A stretch of DNA of 64,000 nt from Prinia subflava (GCF_021018805.1 NC_086259.1:496001-560000); one strand, 5' to 3'. Positions 11,642 through 25,333 are shown, numbered from the stretch's first letter. Translations and numbers: made by a program. Notes: a model not told the origin generated them from the letters alone.

Positions 11642-14600
11642 ATTTGAACAGAACAATTTATGCATTTAGAAGACTGAAGCGTAATTGAAAATTATAATGT
11701 GCAAAAGTAGTTGTGATTAACATAACGTGGAAACAGGTAATAGAAATGGCAAAGACTCAGAAAAGAAAATAAAGTACTTCAAGCATCTGAAGTTTTAAGT
11801 GTCTTTATCCAAATATAAGCCGTCAATAACATAGTGATTTTTGAGAATGCTGAGAACACTTACAAAATCATCTCATTATCTTTCACTGAGAACACTGATA
11901 AATTCATTTTGATGTAGTCTTGCTCTGTTCTAACATCTTTTTTTTTCTTATGCAGATATGTAGTTTTTAAATGGTGTAATTTTTGTATTTTATTTTAAAA
12001 TTGCTTGTCCACTGTACAGGAAAAAACTACTGCTAGTAGATTCAGAAAGGACCTTTTGAGAAAACTCCTTTAAAAAGAGAACACAGCCTCAGTTTTAAAT
12101 GAGTCTGAGTGTCTTAAGTTTCTCATTTTCTATAGCAAATTTAAGGTTTAACTCTATCTGGGTCAAGCAAAACAATAATTCATCATGGAGTAATTTATCA
12201 GGAATTTGTTTCTTTTTTCTGTCAACAGCTGAAGGAAAGATAGGTAGAGTTAGTTCCCTTAAATGGAAAACTGTGATAAAATAACAAATCAGAGGTTTGA
12301 GTTGGGATTGGATTTAGAAGAGGTAAAAAAAATGTTATTGGGAGGAATCTCTGATATTCTCCCATGAAAAAAGCTTTGTATAAGATTCTCTTAACCAATT
12401 TAAATATCAGTATAATTAATATGCATTTCCTGCTGCTTGCCAAAAACATTTTTAAAAAACCTGAAGAAGGTGAACCCTTAGTAAATGTTAACATATTAAC
12501 ATCTGTTAAGTATCTCTCTTGAAATCAGTTATGCTGATTTATACTTAAGGCCTAAACCACAGAAATCATACATTTTTGTAAAGAAAAGCAGTTTATACTT
12601 TAATTATCAAATCCTTCTGCAACTCCACAGTGACAGATTTTTCTGGGAATGAAACAGCATCAGGCTGAAGAACACTGGTGCCATGAGGAAGGAATAGCTA
12701 CTTCATCAATGCTTCCCAGCCCTAAGCATGAGATACAAAATTGAAAAGAGAAGTTAATATTTTGGTAGGAAAAAATCCCAAACTGATGGAAAAACATCTG
12801 CTCCATTTAGAAACTAATGGAAAATATCAGTGCAATAAAAAGAAACAGTGCAATTAAAAGACAGGAAATTGCTGAGGAAATATAGTTGGTCCAAAATGTT
12901 TATCAACTTTGAACATCTATGAGGATTGTGTAGGCACTCCTCTTCAATCACCAGAAACACAAGTAATGCTCCAGTACATGCGAACAGTGATTTTTAAAGC
13001 AGATGTCACTAAATTCAACATTAAGTCATAGAAGCCATCGCAGCCTTGGTGTTACAGGACCTTTCCTCCTGGATTTTTCAGTAAACAGAAGAGGAAGATT
13101 CTATATTTACAGGGGAGAAGTTCACATTATTCTTACTCAAGAAAATATCCTCATGTTCTCTGAACCTTAAAAAAAAAGTAATAATCATTTGTCTTCATAT
13201 CCACAATAACCACAGAATCATGATATTTTCTGAGTATATTGGCCAAAATCATAGGGTTTTCTTCCAAACTTTACAGAATTCAGGAAGTTTTGTGTGCATG
13301 CACAGTCTGGTTTTCATTATAGTGGGATATAGGATGGAAGAGAACTCATCCCACTCTTGATTGCATTACCCTGCATTCAACCATAACTCCCCAGACTTCA
13401 AGGAACAGAGACTGCAGAGCTGGAAGACAAACCTGAGCTGAGGAAAATCCAGTTAGAAACGGATCTGAGCATTAACCCCATGTATCTGTAATTGGATTGG
13501 AAGCCAGAGCTTGCAGCAGAAAGTTAAGGCTGCATTTAACCCTCCCTGTCTTGTTTCAGACTGAAAGTGCCAGGACTGTGGTCATCCACTGGTCTGTGCC
13601 CAACATTGCTCTGAGCTCCACCACGGGACCTCTCTGGACAGAAGAACCCAGTTCCTGATTTAGGATACAGAAGAAATACCAAGACTCTCAGCTAAAAGCT
13701 TATTCAGCTTGATATTCTCAGTAAACATGTGGCCCTAAACCCAGATCATCTTAATTCTCACTGGTTTAAGACGACTTAAGTCACACATCAGTGACAAAAC
13801 TGATGTTTGTGACTTAAAACCTGACCCTGGCTGCCTCAAAGCAGGACTTGAAAATGAGCTGCAGAGGTTATTGAACTCCCCTTAATCTCATCTCTGATTA
13901 GGTTCTATAGGAAATAGTAAACACACAGAAACCCAAAATTTCTAACAGACATAATTCAAGGCAGATACCTGAAATTACGAATCCTGTAGTAAATAGCTAA
14001 TATTTTGAGAAGGATAATATTGTGTGAGAATATTTGAACCTGATGGGAAATTTTAGCTGGATTTTTTTTCAAAAGTACTGTGATATCAAATACCCTATTT
14101 AACATTTGAATTTTACTAGATAAGCATATTCATTACCATTTCTGATTCAAGAATTTGCTTAGTTAGCCATCTATTCTTTTATTTTTAAGACTTAATTAGA
14201 TTTCGCTATTGATATGTGGTCAACCACAAATCAGAAAGTCTCTGATTTGTGTTCATACTCTTTTTTGGGTCATGGTTTTGAAAAACTGATTATAGTAGGA
14301 AATAGAAAAAAAAAAAAAAAGAGCACATGCTGAGCACCTTAAAACATTGATTTGAAAATGCTGACATCTGTAGACTTCAACGACTTGATGGGCAGCAGCA
14401 TTGTCAATATACGCAATCCGAATTAATATTTTAATAGAACTTATTTGCAGAGCTAGAAGAGTAGGATGTAGGAGCCCTGTCCTTGTCACCTGCTGATGTG
14501 TGATCCTGTGCACATCCCTTTGCACCTCGGAATTCCCATTACCAGCCAAAGTTCTGCATTCCCTCTTGTGCCCATTTACCCCTGGTTCTGCCAGCTCTGG

Positions 14601-17439
14601 AAATCAGCTCCATTGCTGATCTCATCCAGACACAAAGAGAGGGTTTGACCCCTGATATTGGGCTCCCCAATAGATGAGTCACAATTCTCTTGTCCCAAGC
14701 CCATAAAATGTGATGCTCAAATTCCAGTTTTAAATGCCCTGCTGACTGACTAATCATGGAACCTGACTGTGTTCACATGAAGGTAAATCTGGGGCTGTCC
14801 TCATTGCTGTTACAATTATCATGATGTCTATCCCCCTATATTAAAACTAGACTTCCCTGGTGGAATGCTGATGTTAAAAAGGAGCTCACCAAAACCAGGA
14901 AAAGCTCAGAAAAGGCTCTCTTTACTTGCATGGTTAAGGTGATCCTACTATTTACCCTTCCTGAAAAGATGGGGATCTCCCAAGGAGTTGCTGCTGGTGC
15001 CAGATGGGCAGATCGTTCTGTAGATAAGAGGTGCTGGAAGCCTTCTTCCAAAATAATATCTGGACTGTTAGAAAAGGAGAACTTCCCTGACCTGGAATTA
15101 GACCCAGCAGGCCCTGCAGGGACATGGGGATGGAGAACTCAGAATTGGAAAATGATTTCTTGGTTATGCAGAAAGCCTGTTCAGATTTCTTTTGTGGGAA
15201 GATCAAATGCTGTGGAGGAAAATTTGAATTTGAACCCAAATAGAAGGGAGTATTCTGTGTTCAAAGCAACCATGTTCTGGTCCAGGGCAGTGGGGGTGTG
15301 GGGTGTGGGGCTTAATTTAAAATTAATGGCTCAGTTGTAAATTGTATTTTCAGAGGTCCCAGGTGCCACCAGACCTCAGTTCAGCAGACACTGCTGTTTT
15401 GTTTCCTGAGTTACTTTTTGAAGTTTACTTTCAGATCAAGAAAGGGGTGGGCAAGAAAATTAATAGTACCTATGGAAGCAGTCAATTAATATGCTCAGTA
15501 TTTTGGATCTAAATTCATTATTGTAGGTGAAATCAGCCTTTCTGAAGAGCTGCCAGGAGCACTTAAGTAGGGCACAGACTTTATGCTGGCCTGCACAGAA
15601 GAAAATTCCCATTTTCAATAGTGTTTTCTTGTTTGATTTATGTAGATCATGCAGCCAAATGCTTTGTATTTTTAGCTGACATGAAAAGACTTTCTCAATA
15701 CAATGTGGTTTAGAAAAATCCATTCAGTCAGGAAAAAAGGTTGTGACGACCCATTAAGGAAACATTCTTTAAACTCAAGCAGCCTAATTAAAAAATGTCT
15801 TGTTTCTTCAGTCTGTTAATTCTAAACAAGCCCTGGACATTTTTGAACTATGCAACTAATCCTGAGAATGCTCACCCATGCAAATTGTTGCTTAGAATGG
15901 GAATAAAAGATTATGCTGTCAGGTTTCATATCTGGGATATGGAGGACTTCACATTTTAGATTATAGAAATGTCACTAATCTTCCGAGGGAATGAAACACA
16001 CTTTAACCTTGCCCAAGTACTTCTTTGCTGTCATTAAGGTAAACAGAATGAATATTAATAGGAGAGTTTGGCCTGTTTAGGATAGAAAGAAGTATCTGTA
16101 CCAAAATGTCATTCACAACACTGAAACAGGCCTACTTAGCTAAAAGTCCTAAAATGCATTAACATACCAAATACCATAAGGAGCTCATGGGAGTTTTTAA
16201 AGGTATGAGTCTAAAACTTTTTCCAACACGTTCATCACTGGCAAAGTAGACGCCTGCTGATGGAAGGGAACAGGACTGATTTGCTAATAGATGTTTGTCT
16301 ATTTACATCTATGGATCTTTCAGCCACAAGGTAGCAGACATGGAACTTCCATTTGTTGTGGGAAGAAGAGGACTGCATGAGATCATAGCCCTGGATAATA
16401 TGGCCACAGTAAATTATTCATTATTGTGATGTATATATATAGTACCTGCCTCAGGTTACCTTCAGCAACATGAAACATGACAAGTTGTTTCTTTATTTCT
16501 AATGATTAAATAGACAAAACGCCTGAGACAGCTTCTATTTCCCCTTTTTGGGATTTTTATCTACCATTGTTTTCAACTACCTGAGTGTGCTCTTTATTTA
16601 AAATAATGAAAGAATGGGGAAAGAATGAAGAAGGAAGCAAAAAGCAGAGAATGGAGATAGAACTCCTTCTCCAACCAGGAGAAGCTAATGACATGCCTTG
16701 ACATTATTCCTCTCATATAGATTTAAAATATGTATTTCAAAACTTCCCCATGCCCCTAAGCCATAAAAAATTAATTCTCAGTATTACCATCAATCAGGTT
16801 AGAGCATCTCTGAAAGATATTGGTGGTAAAAGCTTCTTGTGCTTTTTGCTGCAGATCTCCAAAAGCACTCCAGTTTCTCAGAGAGTTTCTGAGGAGCTGC
16901 TGGCAGAGGAGGGGGTGTTGATTAATGGCTCCCTGGGACCCTCTGACACCTCTGCCTGGATCCGAGAGATAAGAGACAGCCCAAGAGCAGCGTTTTGTAC
17001 AAGGCAGGCAAAGGTCAGCAGCACGCAGGAATTCCAGCAAGGAGCAGGAGATAGGCAGCAGCTCCCTCTGGGGCAGGATAATGGGCTGCGAAGGGGAGCC
17101 AGAGTGAAGGAGCATTTTGTAGTACTCAGGCAAAAACAAGAGACAAGATAGATGATGTGAGAGGGTTAGAAAAAAAGCAAGAATTCACAGAGAAATGAAG
17201 CTTAAGGTGTGTCAACTTTGGTTTTGGTGTTTTTTGGTTTTTTGTTTTGGTTTTTTTTTTTTTTAAGTATAGTTTAATTTATCATCCATAACAGAGGGCT
17301 CATATCAGGAGGGGTTTGTTTATTTATTCTTTTTGATCACCCAAAATACACCATACTTTGGACAGCAGGTGAGGGAGGGATTCTCCCTCCTTACTCTGCT
17401 ATCCTGAGATCTCATCTGGGCTGAGGTGTGGTGTCACCT
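11642..17439. other. Intergenic DNA, no gene seen
   Basis: No repeat family or exon recognised. A GC-richer patch at 16850-17140 is open on both strands (133 and 122 codons), which is the pattern of composition rather than coding. Poly-T/TTTTG low complexity at 17220-17265. Confidence 0.6.
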
Positions 17440-17955
17440 GTGAACAGCTTGGGTGTCCCAGCATAAGAAGGACATGGAGCTGTTGGAAGAAATCCAGAGG
17501 AGGCCACGGAGGTGCTGAGGGGGCTGGAGCACCTCCCCTGTGGAGCCAGGCTGGGAGAGCTGGGGCTGCTCAGCCTGAGAGGGGAAGCTTGTGTGGAGAC
17601 CCCAGAGCTCCTTCAGGGTCTGAGGGGCTGCAGGGAAACCAGAGAGGGACAATTCCTCAGGAACTGCAGTGACAGGATGAGGGGAAAAGGGGACAAATTG
17701 AAAGAGAGGTAGTTTAGGTTGGATATATGGAAGAAACTCTTTCCTCTGAGGGTGGGCAGGCCCTGGCACAGCATGCCCAGAGCAGCTGTGGCTGCCTCTG
17801 GATCCCTGGCAGGGACAGACCTCCAAGGCCGGGCTGGATACTGGGACTTGGAGCAGCCTGGGACAGTGGAAGGTGGCCCTGCCATGGCAGGGGGTGGGAT
17901 GAGGTGAGCTTTAAGTCCCTTCCAACCCAAGTCATTCTATGATTCTATAGTTTGC
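17440..17955 (+). mobile_element. CR1 LINE 3'-end fragment, about 515 bp
   Basis: A longer plus-strand copy that includes the segment upstream of the usual tail (CTGGAGCACCTCCCCTGTGG, GCTGGGAGAGCTGGGGCTGC), then the CCATGGCAGGGGGTGGGATG block and terminal CATTCTATGATTCTATAG, matching the octamer-repeat 3' end typical of CR1. Confidence 0.9.
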
Positions 17956-18009
17956 CATCCTTAATGAAGCTCACTTCTCTATCCCAGCAATGTAACCAAT
18001 ACATCCAGT

Positions 18010-18825
18010 TGTCTTGGTTTGGAAAGACAGGTATCTGTCAGGGAATTTCCCTTGGAGTGGCGAATGTAAAACCCTCTCCCTCCAGATTATTATAATTTTG
18101 CAATTAGTAGCTTTCAGGCAAAAAGATGGGAATAGAAATAACAGTTCTTTACTAGGAATATTAAAAATACAAATGCAGTAAAAAAAAACCAAACCAAACC
18201 AAACCAAAACAAAACAAAACAAAAACAAAAAAACCCAAAAAACAAAAAGCAACAACAACAAAACAAACAAACAAACAAACCAAGCAAACAAACAAAAGTC
18301 CTAGAAAACCCTGACAGAGTCAGGAATACAACCTGACACCCTGTTGTCAGGGTGTTGGAAGCACTCCAAATAAGGCCTCCTGGAGTGACAGATGTGGTTC
18401 TGTTGGAGTAAAGATGATCCTGTAGACAGGTTCAGTGGCAGTGAGATGAGTCCAGTCTTCCTCTGAGAATCCAGTGGAAAAGAGGACGTCTGGGGTCCCT
18501 GTGTCCCCATTTTTATCTGGTTAGGGAATGGTTGGCTGCTCCCCACTGGGTGGTGCATCTCACAGTGGGATGATGTAATGTGTCATTGGTGACCCTTTAA
18601 TGGCCCATTAACAGAAGATATCCTCTGGAGGGTGGACAGTGGTGGAAGAGATAAGAAACACTGCCCCACCTGGTTTTAACAGCTGGCCTATTGTCAGAAG
18701 CCATCCACCCTCCTCCCCCCTGGAGTTACAAGAGATAAAAAAAAAAAAAAACCTAAGCCACCCCCCAACTGCTTTCTACAGATGAAATAGAATACACTTT
18801 TTTTTTTGTTACATAACCCAAGACA
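18010..18825 (-). mobile_element. Solo LTR (816 bp) with a 5-bp target-site duplication
   Basis: The plus strand begins TGTCTTGGTTTGG and ends ACCCAAGACA, so the outermost 8 bp (TGTCTTGG / CCAAGACA) form an inverted pair. Exact 5-bp duplications CCAGT flank it at 18005-18009 and 18826-18830, pointing to an ERVL- or ERV1-type integrase. An A/C-rich low-complexity tract (18178-18296) lies inside, which in the minus reading is a T/G-rich run. The minus orientation is inferred from a GATAAAAATGG TATA-like site followed by a downstream AGTAAAG signal. No coding remnant. Confidence 0.82.
18178..18296. repeat. A/C-rich simple repeat inside the 18-kb LTR
   Basis: Run of AAACC, AAAAC and AAAC units (for example AAACCAAACCAAACCAAAAC), grading to CAAA units. 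Lies wholly within the LTR and probably grew from a poly-A-like seed. Confidence 0.85.
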
Positions 18826-18830
18826 CCAGT

Positions 18831-21800
18831 ACATCTAACAGTCCAGTATTTCGTTAAGATAATGTCCACACTACAGGCGTACAGGAAAATTCAGATAAAT
18901 TGGTTAGAGTAGCTTGTTCTGTAAATGTGAGCTCTTTGTGATAATTGGCACAAAACATCTACTGTAACCAGGCAGCTTCTTTGACCCAGGGCTATTTCTT
19001 CCATGTAAAGCAGAACAGAGTGCAGGAACTTGCATTTCTCACTCATCCAATTATCTTAGTGCCATGCCATGTGAAGAGTCCAGAAACACATGCTCCACAA
19101 AACTGAAAAATTGCATTTTAGGTTAACTTTATTTTTTCCTCAGACTGTGGTTAGAATTGCTGGTACAGAGCAAGTAGGGTTTTTTTCAGTCAGTTTCCAC
19201 TTGAAAACATTGGAATACTTTTCTGGAGAAAAATGCCATGCCACAGGTTGCCTTCCTGACCAGACAGGGAGGTTTGTTATTTACACATCTAACTATCTGT
19301 ATATGCCCTGCACAGAAATATAGGTGGCTTTAAACTCTGCAAATTTTGTTGGCAAGGCATGAGGCAGCCTTGGGAGAACTCTGTAAACAGGTTGATTCAC
19401 AGAACCTGGGAGTCAATGGAGGGGAAAAATAAATTTGCTTTAATGAGCTTTGATTTAGTATTCAAAGTAGGAAATTTGGACATATTTGGGAATACTTTGC
19501 ATTAGTGTGAATGAGCCAGGAGCATAAATCCTTGGAATGGGAATTATTTCATCATGATCATAGGCTGACATCACTGACTGGGTTTAACTGCATCCTTTTC
19601 ACTGGGAAAGGTAAGGAGAAGAGGTCCTTCAGGGCATGACAGTATAAAGTTATGCTTGGCATGGAGTCTGGAGAGGGGAAATACCTATAACTTCTCCCAA
19701 ATGTGGGCGGGCAACACCTAAAAACCCAGGGGTGCTCTCTTCCACAAGAACCTCTATTAACGTGGCCATGGAGGGAGAACTGCAGGAAAATGGCAAAAAT
19801 GTCTGGGATAGCCTACTTGGTATGGAGATATGGCCACAAGTGAATATCACCTACAGGAATGCAAGGAAAAACGATTTCTTTGGGTCAGGAAGAAGGATTA
19901 AGAAAACGTCCTCAAGGAGCTTTTACTAGAAGAGTCATTTGGAGTGACATTTTGAGGCTACAAAGACACACCATCCACTTCCTACAAGTGTGTTATTCCT
20001 GAGAGATCCCACACCACTCACATGTGCAGTACTCATTTCCTAAATGATAGCAGCAAAACATAAACTTGGGAAAGTTTCCTATGGAGTTGGTCTTTCTGGT
20101 GAGGATTAGTCATTGTCTCTAACTGGAGACAAGAGGCAAACAGGAAAAAAAAAAAAAATTCACTGTAAGAAAATTTTGGTGTCAAATTACGTCCAGAGGG
20201 TACAATAATCTTATTAGCTGCTGGGCATAACTGGGCACTATAATTTCTGCTATGCTTACTTTCTTGTTACATTGTTACACTCTCAAACTCTCTTGTTTGA
20301 GAGGCAGCATTCTCATCCAAAAGCACAAGATTTTGAAAAATGCATTAAAGAAATATTTTTATTAGGCAAATAGGCATTTTGGTGTCTATAGGTATTTTTT
20401 AAAAATCCCACAAAATGCCCTACAACAGTGAGGTAGCTGAAGAATGAAGGTTTGTAATTCGTCAAGGTAGAGAAGGCACTTTTTTCTCCCTCAAGTCTGA
20501 GATCTGGCTATGCCTTTCTCATGGACTTGGGCCTTTAATTTCAGGGTTATTACACCTGAAAAGCAACTCTGAGGAGACTTTGCTAGTTTAAAAATCTTAA
20601 AAGTACCTTCTCACTAGGGAAGAGGTTTGGAAATAAAGGGATAAACTAATTATTTATAATTAGGTCAGACTGGGTAGGCTGATTGCCATAATTAACACAG
20701 ACTAATGACTGGCCGGGGGGGATTTTACTTGGCTGTACCAGGTGAAATCTGGTTAAATGACTCTTGGTGTGCTGTGCTGGTGTGAGAGCATCCCCAGCAG
20801 AGGCAGACTGAGAGCAGGGAGTGTGTGGGTCAGGGAAATAAATGTGGGTGACTGTGCTGGAGGGCCGAGCTGGGATCACAGGGTGCTCCTGGAGGGTTGT
20901 GTGGGCTGGGGAAACGCTCCAAGTGAGCAGTGAAGGGCTGGGGGAAGGTTTAGAGAGCTGTGCACCCAAGCAAACAGCAGCACTCGACTGGAAAGAGATC
21001 TCTAGAAACTAGAGGAATGCTCCTGCTGCTCAGGGAACTGAGAGCGTGTCCCAGATGGGGCTAACCTGGGCTGCACAGACTGCATGGAAATATTGCACAC
21101 GGAGGATGGGTCAGGAACATTCCCTGTCCCACAGCCACTGGCAGGGGAGGCTCAGAGAGCTCCGGGGGATGCACAGTGAGCCGTGCTGGTGGCTGTGCCC
21201 AGCTGTGTGTGACATCCTCCAGCACAGCCTTCCCTGCTGCGGGAGTGCTCCCTTCCCTTGGCCCGGCTGCTTCAGTCCTCTCCACAACACAGAAAATGAG
21301 CCTGAACAGCAGCCAAGTGCCTTCCAGAAAAAATTGTCAATACAGCAAAGAGAATAGAAAACAATTAGAGACTGAGCAGCTTCGAGACCACTTCGGGAGA
21401 GCATCATACACACCTTGGAAGATAGAGAGTGTGACCAAAAATCCTGATGTGGCTTTTCCAAAACCCTGTGTAGCTTTTCCAAATCCAAAACTGACTCAGA
21501 ACTCCAGGCTGAATCCAGGCCTTCACATGCAGTGTCACATCACTGTTGGAATTGATGCAAAGTTTAAAAGCTTTTTAATGTAATTTTAGTCAGTTTTGCT
21601 CACCTTTGCACTCTGGGAAGGGAATTGAAGTTTCTTTTCAGGGGACTGTTCCACCCGGTGAGGTCTGATGAGCTGAACATCTCAAGTAGCACAGAAGATA
21701 CACAAAAGATAACGACCATCAATGACCATCAACTCCAAACATGCCCCTGGCATGGTCAGAAAAGAGAGAGAAGAATGGTCTGAGAAAGAGAGAGAAGAAA

Positions 21801-23651
21801 GAGGACCTAATTCGTATCTCAGGATCTGTATCCAACAGGAAACCAAATACAAAGAACTGTGCAACTTAGGACCGATGAACATTGAACCATGTATTTCTAT
21901 GTGTTTTGACTGTATAAAATATGTGAAATATCTGGTAAAAATCATATATCATGGAATGATTTTCTTTGCACAACCCAGACTATGGGTGGATGAAATTATT
22001 TCTGTGGCACGTCTTGGCCAGAACAACATCCTGGCCAGAATAAAGTAGTGCCTAACACTAAAGATGTTTTCTAACTCTAGAAATATTGTTGGAGAGTTTT
22101 TGTTTTTTCTGCAGTTTTGGAGACACCATCAGGTCTCATTGTAGTATAGAAAAACACTTGCTCGGGTGCTTTGCTCACCAAACAGAAGTTGCCTGAGGAG
22201 AGAAGACATTAAAATGACTGGTACAAATAATTTTATACATAGTAGGTGACAAGACAGCTGCTTCATGAGACCTTGTGTAGCTCAATAAAAAGATTATTTT
22301 CCAACTCTACTGACCTCAGGCCCAAATGTTTTAAAATCTCCAGGTTTTTCATAGGTATTTGGTGGGATGATGAGGGAAAATAAATAGTCCCAACTCCATT
22401 GCTCTGATCTGAGTAATGTTGGTGCCTCTGGTGCCCCTTTGGAAACGTGGCTGGGAGTGGGGGTCTGTACTCAGAGTTAAAGTAGCTGTCTGAAGAAACA
22501 AAATGCTTAGAGGATCTGCAAGACCCACAGCTGTCAAATGCACAACCAAAACACAGATTATTGGAGCTGTGGGACAAATACCAACTCTTGACATTGATGG
22601 GCATTTTCCAATCACATATTTCCTTCAATGAAATATTCATGGCCCCCAAAAAAGCCTAACATAATGCTTTACAAAAATCAAAACATTTTGTTTTGACAGA
22701 TTTAAAACATATCTCCCTGCTCCTATTTGCATAAGATTTCATTTGGAAGTTTATTTCAAATTCAGGTAAACCTTCCCTTTGAACTGTACAAAAATGTTGA
22801 AATAGTGAAATCCAAAATGAAGTGCTCAGTGCAGATCAAAGTAAAGGCTTCAAATACATACTTGTCTACTCCCCAAACTTTAAAAATATTGTTCTTACAA
22901 ACCTAACTTTTTTTTTCTAAGTAAAGAAAAGCAAGGCAACAAATCTGGAGGTGACATGGGCAACCTCCTGATCAAACTCAGCCAGAAGCTTCCAATGTCA
23001 CAGCACTGTATGAGCATCTCTCACTAGAATGACTATTAAAAATTACCTTGGAAATGCAAATTTTGGTAACTCAGCTCAGTTAGGTGCTAGGAGGGCAGTG
23101 TTCCCTCTTGCTTCTCTGATAGTCTCTCCCCCGTGGCTGCCATCAGCACCTCATTTGTCAAAACCCCAATTATCCAGTGTGCTAAACGTTCCCATTCCTG
23201 CAGGACTGGGGGAGCAGAGCTTTAACAGCATGACCGGGGACCCTAGGAACAACAACGCTGCCACTGTTACAGCCACAGAGTGCTTTGAAGAGGGGCATTG
23301 TACCCTGCAACCCCTAGATGATGTCAGCCAGGAATTCCCCCTTGGAGCAGCCACCAGAGGAAATGGGACCGCAGTGAATGAGTGGCATTGGAACTGGTAC
23401 TGAAAGAAAAGCACTTGTAACCAAGGCTGTTCATTAAATGTGTATACATAAAAAACAGCACCTCCACATTTTAAACTAATTATGACTTTTAGGCACAGTG
23501 TAATTACAGCACCAGTGGGAATCCATATGTCAACGAGCTTTCAAATGGAAAAGTTGTGCCTATAAAATGAAGCCATATATTCCCATTAATTGAAGCAGTT
23601 GATTTCCAGTTGCACAATATTAGTTTTAATAGTGACACTCATAGAAAGTCC

Positions 23652-23682
<31 letters not shown>

Positions 23683-24451
23683 GTGCTGTTGCTCTGTGGT
23701 GTTAAGGTGGCACAATTTAAACTGTGCTGGTTGACATTGGTGCCAGCAGGCTCTTGAATATAAGTGACTTTCAGGGTACTTGTCTGTGAGGTGACATCAG
23801 AATAACCTTGGAGGAATGGTCTGTCAGCACTGCCTGCACAGCCAGAGCAGAAAGGATGAGCAAGAGAAATTTTGATGAGGGTGTTTACTACTAATGACTG
23901 CCTTCAAAATTGCTTTTTATCTACAGCTTTTCAAAGCATTTTCCATTCATTAAGGCTTATAAAACCTTTGTAAAACTGGTAGAAGATACAGAAATGCAGA
24001 TATCTTTGTGTCAAAGCACACAGTAATTCTTTGACAGAAAAGGGCAGTGGTACACACTGAACATTATTTAAAATAGGAATTGCACAATGTTACAGTGATG
24101 CTATTGCTCTATTAATTAGAGTTTGACCACAACAGGGGAACAGTCCTGCTCTTAAGAAAAATGGTGTGGAATAATCAGTAAATAGTCCTGAGGGCTTCTG
24201 TTTTGTGTAGTAGCAGTGAGACAGATGTATGTTATGTGGTGATATAAAAAAAAAAAAAGAATATGAATGGCACCTGTTCTTTTATTGTAATGAAATCTGC
24301 TTCCTAAACTGCCATACCCAAGAGACAAAAGCAGTGAGTCAGACCTACTAAACTATTGGGCTGAAAACCCTGAGATTTAAAAAATAATAAACGTAGGGCC
24401 TTTTTTAAAAGAGCCTTTAGAGCCAGTTTTCCTTTTCTCTGTGGCCTCAAG

Positions 24452-24452
<1 letters not shown>
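18831..24452. other. Intergenic DNA, no gene seen
   Basis: Ordinary unique DNA. Overlapping frames at 20646-21583 and 23029-23414 on opposite strands have no domain signal. Only small homopolymers are present. Confidence 0.6.
23656..23682. repeat. T27 homopolymer
   Basis: 27 consecutive T bases. Confidence 0.95.
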
Positions 24453-24546
<94 letters not shown>

Positions 24547-24547
24547 A
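24453..24547. repeat. (GAAA)n microsatellite, about 24 units
   Basis: 95 bp of uninterrupted GAAA units on the plus strand. Confidence 0.97.
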
Positions 24548-24724
24548 CAAGAGAAAGCTGACTACACATCCACAAAGATGTTCAGTCTGGTGGTGTTCAA
24601 GAGAGGCCAGAACCAGTCATGCAAGTGCTTCAGAATGTGAGGGCTGGGAAGGGAAACTGGTATTTGGAGACTCTGTTACAGCAGTCATGAAAAACAAAGA
24701 TTTAGATATGGCTTTTTTGGTAAG

Positions 24725-25014
24725 TTCCTTCCTTCCTTCCTTCCTTCCTTCCTTCCTTCCTTCCTTCCTTCCTTCCTTCCTTCCTTCCTTCCTTCCTTCC
24801 TTCCTTCCTTCCTTCCTTCCTTCCTTCCTTCCTTCCTTCCTTCCTTCCTTCCTTCCTTCCTTCCTTCCTTCCTTCCTTCCTTCCTTCCTTCCTTCCTTCC
24901 TTCCTTCCTTCCTTCCTTCCTTCCTTCCTTCCTTCCTTCCTTCCTTCCTTCCTTCCTTCCTTCCTTCCTTCCTTCCTTCCCTCCCTCCCTCCCTCCCTCC
25001 CTCCCTCCCTCCCT
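24725..25014. repeat. (TTCC)64 followed by (CTCC)n microsatellite
   Basis: 24725-24980 is 256 bp of perfect TTCC (64 units) with no interruption. It changes at 24981 to CTCC units up to 25014. The reading frames across it (KEGR and SFLP repeats) are artefacts. The purine tract at 24453 and this pyrimidine tract are 178 bp apart. Confidence 0.97.
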
Positions 25015-25036
25015 CTCTTTCTCTCCACTCTTCCAC

Positions 25037-25089
25037 AGAATTAACATGTTATTAAAAAATTTAAACTTTATTAATAACATGTTAATTCT
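25037..25089. repeat. Perfect 19-bp inverted repeat with a 15-nt loop
   Basis: AGAATTAACATGTTATTAA at 25037-25055 is exactly complementary to 25071-25089, around an AT-only centre except for one C. It begins 22 bp after the TTCC/CTCC tract ends. Confidence 0.95.
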
Positions 25090-25292
25090 CACTTTTGCTG
25101 TTAAATTCCTCCTTCCTTGGAGTACCCCAAAAATTCAGCAGTTGCTATAGGAGCAATGTTTAAGGGCTCTCAATACCACTAGTCCATCCTATAAAAACAC
25201 AAGCAGTTTAATAGCTGAAGGCTGCCAAAAGATACAGTAATCTGTTGGAAACCTGAAATTCTGTGCATGTGTCAGAGTGAGTCAACGTACAT

Positions 25293-25298
<6 letters not shown>

Positions 25299-25329
<31 letters not shown>
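25299..25329. repeat. A31 homopolymer
   Basis: 31 consecutive A bases. Confidence 0.95.

Positions 25330-25333
<4 letters not shown>

Noticed and set aside
16750..17151. Overlapping open frames of 133 and 122 codons on opposite strands
   Set aside because: Simultaneous openness on both strands follows from local GC content. No family signature on either strand.
24441..25092. Long open frames of KEGR-type and SFLP-type repeats on both strands
   Set aside because: They are translations of the GAAA and TTCC microsatellites. Open frames on both strands with a four-base period and no other domain are expected from the repeat alone.
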